A DNA stretch of 7,025 nucleotides from Nitrospirota bacterium (GTDB taxonomy: Bacteria; Nitrospirota; Nitrospiria; Nitrospirales; Nitrospiraceae), in NCBI GenBank assembly GCA_005877535.1, contig VBOM01000083.1, forward strand, positions 1 through 7,025, read 5' to 3'. The position numbers and the translations under genes are program-made. This document shows positions 1 to 4,855 of the stretch, piece after piece (positions within the stretch are counted from its first letter, which is position 1; the number at the start of each line of letters is the position of its first letter). The notes below the pieces were generated by a model. That model was not told the origin of the DNA. It saw only the letters and a list, made by a program, of their open reading frames with translations, and made no database searches.

Positions 1-321
1 GCCAACAGCCTGGCGCAGCGCGCCGCCCTCGCCGCCCTCGGTGACGACGAACATGTGGCGCGGAGTCGAGCGGTGAATGAAGCTGGGATGGAGCAGATGG
101 TCAAGGGATTGACCGCACTCGGATTTGCGCCGATCCCAAGCGAAGCGAATTTTGTCTATGTCGATGTCGGACGAGACGGCCACGCGCTGTTTGAGGCCAT
201 GCTGAGGGAGGGCATCATCATTCGTCACATCGAGGGGTGTATGGTTCGAGTGACCATTGGTTTGGAAGAAGAAAACAGGGAATTCTTGGCTGCGCTCAAG
301 CGGGTGATCCATCCGCATTGA
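1..321 (+). CDS. hisC: Histidinol-phosphate / aromatic aminotransferase, C-terminal part (5' end outside window)
   Basis: This is the C-terminal 106 residues of a PLP-dependent class I/II aminotransferase of the HisC family; the frame is open from base 1, so the gene starts upstream of the window. HisC transfers an amino group from glutamate to imidazole-acetol phosphate in histidine synthesis, and some members also transaminate aromatic keto acids. Visible family hallmarks are the NSLAQRAALAAL stretch (window residues 2-13), SEANFVYVDV (47-56), LREGIIIRHIEG and the VRVTIG strand (82-87), whose arginine matches the substrate-carboxylate-binding Arg of the family, then the EEENREFLAAL end helix. 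The PLP lysine lies upstream and is not visible. The stop is 18 bases before aroF. Its place beside aroF-tyrA-aroA suggests a role in tyrosine/phenylalanine transamination, possibly as well as histidine synthesis; that is inference. Confidence 0.9.
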   Translation, partial: ANSLAQRAALAALGDDEHVARSRAVNEAGMEQMVKGLTALGFAPIPSEANFVYVDVGRDGHALFEAMLREGIIIRHIEGCMVRVTIGLEEENREFLAALKRVIHPH

Positions 322-339
322 GAGCATGGTGAGGACAAC

Positions 340-1353
340 ATGATCATTGTATTAAAACCAGAGGCAAGCGAACGGGAAGTCGACCACATTATCGATCGGC
401 TTCGCGAATTGGGACTGAAGTCGCAACTATCGACCGGTCAGGAACGGACGATTATTGGAGTCATCGGCGACGACCGGATCCTGCATAACCAGCCGCTCAC
501 GGCCTTGCCAGGTGTTGAAAGTGTATTGCCGATTCTAGCGCCCTGGAAACTTGTCAGCCGGGAGTTTAAGCGTGAAGGTACGGTGATCGATGTGAGCGGC
601 GTGAAGATCGGTGGCAACAAGCTGGTCATCATGGCGGGGCCCTGCGCGGTGGAACGGCTCGAAATAACGGTCGGCATTGCCCACGAGGTCAAGGCGGCCG
701 GAGCGAGTATTTTGCGCGGAGGCGCCTACAAGCCACGTACCTCGCCCTATTCCTTTCAGGGGTTAGGGCGTGAAGGATTGGACTATCTGGTTGAGGCGAA
801 GAAACAAACCGGGTTGCCGGTGGTCAGCGAGATCTTGGATACCCGCGACATCGAATTGTTTCTCGAAAAAGCAGACATTATCCAGATTGGTACACGCAAC
901 ATGCAAAACTTTGAGCTTCTCAAGGAGGTCGGGGCCTACGACAAGCCGGTGCTGTTGAAGCGGGGACTTTCGGCCACGATCAAGGAATTCCTCCTGTCGG
1001 CAGAATACATCATGTCCCGCGGGAATCAGAACGTCATGTTGTGTGAGCGGGGGATTAGGACCTTTGAGACGCAATATCGCAATACGCTTGATCTTGCCGC
1101 GGTTCCGACTTTAAAAGAACTTTCGCATTTGCCCGTTATCGTCGATCCCAGCCATGCCACCGGCAAGTGGAATTTGGTGGCGCCGATGTCGAAAGCCGCA
1201 GTAGCCGCGGGAGCGGATGGCATTCTGATCGAAGTCCATTCGAACCCGGAATGTGCCCTGTGTGACGGTGAAGAATCCATTAAGCCGAGCAAGTTCAAAG
1301 AACTGATGCAGGACATGCGAAAGATTGCAGTAGCAGTCGGTCGGGAACTGTAA
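340..1353 (+). CDS. aroF: 3-deoxy-7-phosphoheptulonate (DAHP) synthase, type I-beta with N-terminal regulatory domain
   Basis: This cytoplasmic enzyme condenses phosphoenolpyruvate and erythrose 4-phosphate to DAHP, the first step of the shikimate pathway. The 337-residue length matches the Thermotoga maritima type (338 residues). Residues 1 to about 70 form the ferredoxin-like (ACT-like) domain that in Thermotoga binds tyrosine and mediates feedback inhibition. The TIM barrel follows, with MAGPCAVE (98-105), RGGAYKPRTSPYSFQG (126-141), QIGTRNMQN (182-190), LLKRGLSAT (205-213) and DPSHATGK (269-276). The expected metal ligands are all present: Cys102, His272, Glu298 and Asp309, the same numbers as in the Thermotoga enzyme as I recall them. 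There is no fused chorismate mutase domain. The ATG start is supported by GGTGAGG (328-334) five bases upstream and by the family start MIIVLKPEAS. It probably shares a transcript with the aminotransferase gene 18 bases upstream. Confidence 0.96.
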   Translation: MIIVLKPEASEREVDHIIDRLRELGLKSQLSTGQERTIIGVIGDDRILHNQPLTALPGVESVLPILAPWKLVSREFKREGTVIDVSGVKIGGNKLVIMAGPCAVERLEITVGIAHEVKAAGASILRGGAYKPRTSPYSFQGLGREGLDYLVEAKKQTGLPVVSEILDTRDIELFLEKADIIQIGTRNMQNFELLKEVGAYDKPVLLKRGLSATIKEFLLSAEYIMSRGNQNVMLCERGIRTFETQYRNTLDLAAVPTLKELSHLPVIVDPSHATGKWNLVAPMSKAAVAAGADGILIEVHSNPECALCDGEESIKPSKFKELMQDMRKIAVAVGREL

Positions 1354-1413
1354 TCAGAAGGACTGGGCTTGAAGGACTCAGGATTGAGGCTCGGCTTCGG
1401 TCCAGTTTGAAGA

Positions 1414-2307
1414 ATGGCGCTGCACTTTACCCAGGTCACGATTATCGGGGTCGGACTGATCGGCGGATCACTCGGCATGATTCTTCGCCGAAAGGGGTTG
1501 GCGGCAAGGGTCATCGGGGTTGGGCGGCGTGTCGAAAACTTGAAAATTGCAGTCGAGCTGGGCGCGATCGATCGCTACGTCGTCGACCCCAAAGACGGAG
1601 TGAGGGATGCCGACCTAGTCGTGTTGGCCACGCCGGTCGGCACGTATGACCAGCATCTGACAGGGTGGGCCTCCTGCTTGAAAAAAGGCGCGATTGTGAC
1701 CGATGTCGGAAGCGTGAAGGGGCTGCTGGTGGAACAGGCTGAACGAGCCATGCCGGCCGGTGTCCATTTTGTCGGAGCCCATCCCATTGCCGGCAAGGAA
1801 AAGACGGGCGTGGCGGCTGGATCGGATCAGCTCTTTATTGGTGCGCGTTGCATTATGACGCCGACGAAGACCACGGATCCACAGGCGCTCCAGCAGGTCC
1901 GAACGATGTGGCAAGAAACCGGCTCGGAGGTTCTCACGATGGATGCCCATCTACACGACAAGATTCTTGGGGCAGTGAGCCATTTGCCTCATGTGGCGGC
2001 CTTTGCCTTGATGAATGCCCTGGCTGAGATTCGCGATCAACAAATTCCCTCCCTCGATCTGGAGAACCACTCGGGTGGCGGGTTGCGGGATACGACCAGG
2101 ATTGCCGCTAGTTCCCCTGAAACGTGGCGCGATATTTTCCTCTGGAACCGCGACAATGTGGTTACGTTCATTGAGGCCTATGAGCGTTCGCTAAACCAAT
2201 TGAAACAGCTCATTCGCGTGGGAGATACTGCAGGCCTCGAGAAGGAACTCGAACGAGCAAGGCAGGAACGAGAGAAATTCTCCACGCGACTCGCTGTGTC
2301 CGAGTAG
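1414..2307 (+). CDS. tyrA: Prephenate/arogenate dehydrogenase
   Basis: TyrA oxidatively decarboxylates prephenate to 4-hydroxyphenylpyruvate, or arogenate to tyrosine, the committed tyrosine step. The 297-residue protein has an N-terminal Rossmann domain (about 1-170) with GVGLIGGSLG (12-21), VTDVGSVKG (95-103) and the catalytic-histidine motif GAHPIAGKEKTG (121-132). The helical dimerisation domain has SHLPH (189-193) and GGLRDTTRIAASSPETWRDI (222-241). There is no C-terminal ACT domain, so tyrosine feedback through such a domain is not expected. At the end of the second Rossmann strand the sequence is IGVGRR (34-39), without the acidic residue usual in NAD enzymes, which hints at NADP use. 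The ATG is the first start after an in-frame TGA at 1408-1410; no good Shine-Dalgarno is seen at proper spacing. Substrate preference cannot be read from the sequence. aroA begins 7 bases after the stop. Confidence 0.95.
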   Translation: MALHFTQVTIIGVGLIGGSLGMILRRKGLAARVIGVGRRVENLKIAVELGAIDRYVVDPKDGVRDADLVVLATPVGTYDQHLTGWASCLKKGAIVTDVGSVKGLLVEQAERAMPAGVHFVGAHPIAGKEKTGVAAGSDQLFIGARCIMTPTKTTDPQALQQVRTMWQETGSEVLTMDAHLHDKILGAVSHLPHVAAFALMNALAEIRDQQIPSLDLENHSGGGLRDTTRIAASSPETWRDIFLWNRDNVVTFIEAYERSLNQLKQLIRVGDTAGLEKELERARQEREKFSTRLAVSE

Positions 2308-2314
2308 CACCCAT

Positions 2315-3637
2315 ATGGCGTCTTTGACTATCATACCAGGCCGACCTTTACAGGGATCGATTTCCGTTCCGGGCGATAAGTCGATCACCCATCGCGCCAT
2401 CATCCTGACAGCCCTGGCGAACGGGGTCAGTACGGTTGCGCGCTATTGTCGGGGCGAAGATTGTCTCAATACGATGCGCGCGTTCCAGGCTCTAGGCATA
2501 CGCATTGATGAATCGGTCGAGGAACTACGTGTGTATGGCAAGGGACTCTGGGGGCTGACCGAGCCGAGCGGGCCGATTGATTGTGGAAATTCAGGAACGG
2601 GCATTCGTCTCCTGACCGGTCTGCTAGCGGGACAGGACTTTTTTACGGTACTGACCGGCGACGAATCGATTCGTCGCCGTCCAATGGGGCGGATTGTCAA
2701 GCCGTTGCGGGAAATGGGGGCAACCATCGCCGGACGCAAAGGCGGTGAACTTGCGCCCTTAGCCGTGATGGGTAGTCGCCTCCGTGCGATCACCTACGCC
2801 TCGCCGGTGGCGAGCGCGCAAATCAAGTCGGCAGTGTTACTCGCAGGCTTGTTTGCCGAAGGGACGACCCGTATCACAGAGCCGTGTCTCTCGCGTGACC
2901 ATACGGAACGGTTGTTCCAGTTTTTTGGTATTGCGCTTCGACGAGAAGAAACCACTCTGCTGATTGACGGACGACCGTCGGTTGGGTGGAATGCGGCGCC
3001 TCGATTGGTCGTCCCGGGTGATCTCTCTGCTGCTGCATTTTTCATCGTGGGCGCAACCATTGTCCCTGGTTCGGACGTGACGATTCGACAGGTGGGGATC
3101 AACCCTACCAGGGCGGGCTTGTTGGACGTGATGGCGAGAATGGGCGCGGATATTCAATTGTTCAATCGGCGTGAAGAGGCAGGAGAGCCGGTTGCAGATA
3201 TCCGGGTGAAGTCGGCACGGCTGCGTGGAGTGGCGATCGGGCCGGAGTTGATCGCACAGACGATCGATGAATTTCCCATCCTGTGTGTCGCGGCTGCAGT
3301 CGCGAAGGGTGAAACGATCATCTCCGGGGCCGAAGAATTGCGGGTCAAAGAGAGCGATCGGATTGCGACGATGTCGGCCGAGTTGCGCGCCATGGGGGTA
3401 CAGATTACGGAGAATTCCGACGGGATGGTTGTGCGAGGACTTGGCACGACAGAGGATAACGGTCGATTGCAGAGTGCATGTGGCCGCAGCCATGGAGATC
3501 ACCGGGTGGCGATGTCATTGGCCATCGCAGGCTTGACCGGTTCGGCGCCAACCCTGATTGACGAGACTGCTTGCATCGAGACATCATTCCCAGCGTTTCA
3601 TCACACACTATTGGAATTATTGACCGAACGCCGGTAA
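2315..3637 (+). CDS. aroA: 3-phosphoshikimate 1-carboxyvinyltransferase (EPSP synthase), class II-like
   Basis: EPSP synthase joins shikimate 3-phosphate and phosphoenolpyruvate, the sixth shikimate step and the target of glyphosate. The 440-residue length is normal. Motifs in order are PGDKSITHRA (19-28), the PEP/glyphosate-site DCGNSGTGIRLL (89-100), RRPMGRIVKPLREMG (121-135), SAQIKSAVLLAG (167-178), SRDHTERL (193-200), PGDLSAAAFF (234-243), NPTR (263-266), TIDEFPIL with Asp318 (316-323), KESDRI (345-350) and GDHRVAMS (394-401). The four signatures used to define class II EPSP synthases (RxHxE, GDKx, SAQxK, NxTR) are all present, and the protein resembles the Bacillus enzyme more than the E. 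coli one. Gly94 occupies the position of E. coli Gly96, so the CP4-type alanine is absent. The ATG lies 7 bases after the tyrA stop with only a weak GAG upstream, suggesting coupling to tyrA translation. Confidence 0.96.
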   Translation: MASLTIIPGRPLQGSISVPGDKSITHRAIILTALANGVSTVARYCRGEDCLNTMRAFQALGIRIDESVEELRVYGKGLWGLTEPSGPIDCGNSGTGIRLLTGLLAGQDFFTVLTGDESIRRRPMGRIVKPLREMGATIAGRKGGELAPLAVMGSRLRAITYASPVASAQIKSAVLLAGLFAEGTTRITEPCLSRDHTERLFQFFGIALRREETTLLIDGRPSVGWNAAPRLVVPGDLSAAAFFIVGATIVPGSDVTIRQVGINPTRAGLLDVMARMGADIQLFNRREEAGEPVADIRVKSARLRGVAIGPELIAQTIDEFPILCVAAAVAKGETIISGAEELRVKESDRIATMSAELRAMGVQITENSDGMVVRGLGTTEDNGRLQSACGRSHGDHRVAMSLAIAGLTGSAPTLIDETACIETSFPAFHHTLLELLTERR

Positions 3638-3647
3638 CGGCTATAAT
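3620..3647 (+). promoter_or_regulatory. Predicted sigma-70-type promoter for cmk-plsC-rpsA
   Basis: A -35-like TTGACC (3620-3625) and a perfect -10 TATAAT (3642-3647) are separated by 16 bases. The -35 lies within the last codons of aroA and the -10 is just past its stop. Transcription would start near 3653-3655 and give a short leader before the cmk start at 3688. It is the best promoter match I noticed in the window and sits at the boundary between the aromatic genes and the cmk-rpsA block. It has not been tested, and the sigma-factor consensus for this organism is assumed to resemble that of E. coli. Confidence 0.6.
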
Positions 3648-3674
3648 ACGGGGCTACGACGTGGGATGTGCTGC

Positions 3675-3680
3675 AGGGGA
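3675..3680 (+). promoter_or_regulatory. Ribosome binding site deciding the cmk start
   Basis: AGGGGA lies 7 bases before the GTG at 3688, ideal spacing for a Shine-Dalgarno sequence. It supports GTG 3688 over two upstream in-frame starts: the ATG at 3571, which would overlap aroA by 67 bases, and the GTG at 3661. Confidence 0.75.
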
Positions 3681-3687
3681 AAACCAG

Positions 3688-4356
3688 GTGAGACGGCTGA
3701 TTGTTGCGATCGATGGTCCAGCTGGTGTCGGTAAAAGTACAGTGGCTCGGTTATTGGCCTCTCGATTGGGCTATCTGTATCTCGACACGGGAGCCCTCTA
3801 TCGCGCGATGGCCTGGGCTGTAATTGAGTCTGGCCGGGATCTGGCTGATGCCGAGGCGGTCGCCGCTTTGTTGCCCACCCTCTCGCTCCAGATGCAGTTC
3901 CATCAGGGAACTGCGACGGTGTTGGTCAATGGCAAGGACGTGACTGGGGACCTCAGAACGCCTGCTGTATCGGCTGCGGCATCGGTGGTCTCGGCAATTC
4001 ACGCAGTCCGGGTCTGGTTGCTGCCCATCCAACGACAAATCGGGCAAGACGGAGCGGTGGTGGCTGAGGGGCGGGATATGGGGACGAAGGTGTTCCCTGC
4101 GGCAGACGTGAAATTTTTTCTTGAAGCGGATCCAACTGTCAGGGCCCAACGCCGACATCGGGAACTCGTTGCGGCGGGACATTTCAGGGTACTTGAAGAG
4201 ACGACAGCCGACTTGGCGGGACGTGATAAACGAGATCGTTCCCGTTCGATTGCCCCATTGGTTCCCGCTGAGGATGCCCGGTTCATTGACACCTCGAGGT
4301 TATCCGTCTCAGAGGTGGTGGACCAGATGATGGTTGTGATTGCGGCCAGGTTGTGA
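3688..4356 (+). CDS. cmk: Cytidylate (CMP/dCMP) kinase
   Basis: CMP kinase phosphorylates CMP and dCMP with ATP, recycling nucleotides from RNA turnover and lipid synthesis. Starting at GTG 3688 the protein has 222 residues, the usual bacterial length of about 220-230, and begins directly at the first beta strand. Motifs are the P-loop GPAGVGKST (10-18), YLDTGALYRAM (31-41), the CMP-specific insert VTGDLRTPAVSAAASVVSA (85-103) ending in VR (107-108), VAEGRDMGTKVFPAADVKFF (125-144), and the lid/C-terminal block RDKRDRSRSIAPLVPAEDA (179-197) ending in IDTS (200-203). A perfectly placed AGGGGA precedes the start. The 50-base gap after aroA contains a predicted promoter. The stop TGA (4354-4356) overlaps the GTG start of plsC. 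cmk next to rpsA is a widely conserved arrangement. Confidence 0.95.
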   Translation: MRRLIVAIDGPAGVGKSTVARLLASRLGYLYLDTGALYRAMAWAVIESGRDLADAEAVAALLPTLSLQMQFHQGTATVLVNGKDVTGDLRTPAVSAAASVVSAIHAVRVWLLPIQRQIGQDGAVVAEGRDMGTKVFPAADVKFFLEADPTVRAQRRHRELVAAGHFRVLEETTADLAGRDKRDRSRSIAPLVPAEDARFIDTSRLSVSEVVDQMMVVIAARL

Positions 4357-4799
4357 GTTCGTTTCTCTACGGGATCCTGTGGGTCCTTGCCCGGACCATC
4401 GGCCGGCTCTGTTTTCACTTTCGAGTCGTTGGTGTCACTTTGATCAAGGAAGGAAAGGTCGTGGTGATCTTTCCGGAGGGCAGTCGCAGCCTAGACGGCA
4501 GGTTACAATCCCCCAAACCCGGGATTGGTGTGATTGTGGCGCAAACCGGATGTCCTGTGATTCCAGCCTATCTCAAGGGTACGTACGACGTGCTGCCGTC
4601 TGGAACCATGTGGCCGCGTTTCCGTTCCGTGTCCGTTCTCTATGGGGATTCCCTCACGTTTTCCCGGAGTGGGGATGACGGAGACGCCAAGCAGTTTTAT
4701 CAGGAGGTGAGTCGCACCGTGATGGATCGCATTGCCTCCTTAGGTGCCGTGGAGTCTCCGATCCAGCAGTCCAGTGCCGGCATTCGCAAAGCTGAGTGA
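4353..4799 (+). CDS. plsC: 1-acylglycerol-3-phosphate acyltransferase (PlsC) with internal in-frame deletion; probably inactive
   Basis: PlsC proteins acylate lysophosphatidic acid to phosphatidic acid at the inner membrane. This 148-residue product is clearly of that family. It has a hydrophobic membrane-associating N-terminus (residues 1-20), motif III as FPEGSRS (40-46; family FPEGTRS), KPGIGVIVAQTG (55-66), the motif IV strand PVIPAYLKGTYDVLP (68-82) and a normal-looking C-terminal end. Family members are usually about 200-250 residues. Here the N-terminal FHFRVVG (21-27) runs straight into VTLIKEGKVVVIF (28-40), which normally comes after some 70 more residues. Those carry the catalytic NHxSxxD (HX4D) motif and the glycerophosphate-binding motif II. 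Both are absent in all frames, so this is a deletion and not a frameshift. The GTG start overlaps the cmk stop (GTGA), implying coupled translation. It could be a decayed gene, a naturally shortened protein or an assembly error. Confidence 0.8.
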   Translation: MSSFLYGILWVLARTIGRLCFHFRVVGVTLIKEGKVVVIFPEGSRSLDGRLQSPKPGIGVIVAQTGCPVIPAYLKGTYDVLPSGTMWPRFRSVSVLYGDSLTFSRSGDDGDAKQFYQEVSRTVMDRIASLGAVESPIQQSSAGIRKAE

Positions 4800-4800
4800 A

Positions 4801-4837
4801 TGTCGGTGTATAACCATCAGCACCCGACTTCTGTCGG
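4801..4837 (+). promoter_or_regulatory. rpsA leader with two alternative hairpins (candidate S1 autoregulatory site)
   Basis: The 56-base leader contains CCGAC (4824-4828), which can pair with GTCGG at 4833-4837 (4-base TTCT loop) or with the identical GTCGG at 4802-4806 (17-base loop). The two pairings exclude each other. The downstream hairpin ends 6 bases before the AGGA ribosome binding site of rpsA. S1 is known to repress its own mRNA in E. coli through a structured leader; the link to this element is inference, and 5-bp stems are short. Confidence 0.35.
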
Positions 4838-4843
4838 AAGAGT

Positions 4844-4847
4844 AGGA
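4844..4847 (+). promoter_or_regulatory. rpsA ribosome binding site
   Basis: AGGA lies 8 bases before the ATG at 4856, close to the end of a small hairpin. It is a modest match for a highly expressed ribosomal protein gene. Weak Shine-Dalgarno use is known for rpsA in E. coli. Confidence 0.55.
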
Positions 4848-4855
4848 TTTACACC

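Noticed and set aside
3571..3687. A longer cmk starting at ATG 3571 or GTG 3661
   Set aside because: The extra N-terminal residues do not resemble CMP kinase; 3571 lies inside aroA and upstream of the predicted promoter. GTG 3688 has AGGGGA at 7 bases and gives the normal family length.
4340..4678. Open frame overlapping plsC in another plus-strand frame, considered as the missing part of a frameshifted plsC
   Set aside because: Its translation has no HX4D or PlsC motif and the true frame is continuous with conserved sequence on both sides, so the defect is a deletion.
4809..4814. TATAAC as a -10 box for a separate rpsA promoter
   Set aside because: No acceptable -35 hexamer at 16-18 bases and no correctly spaced extended -10 TG.
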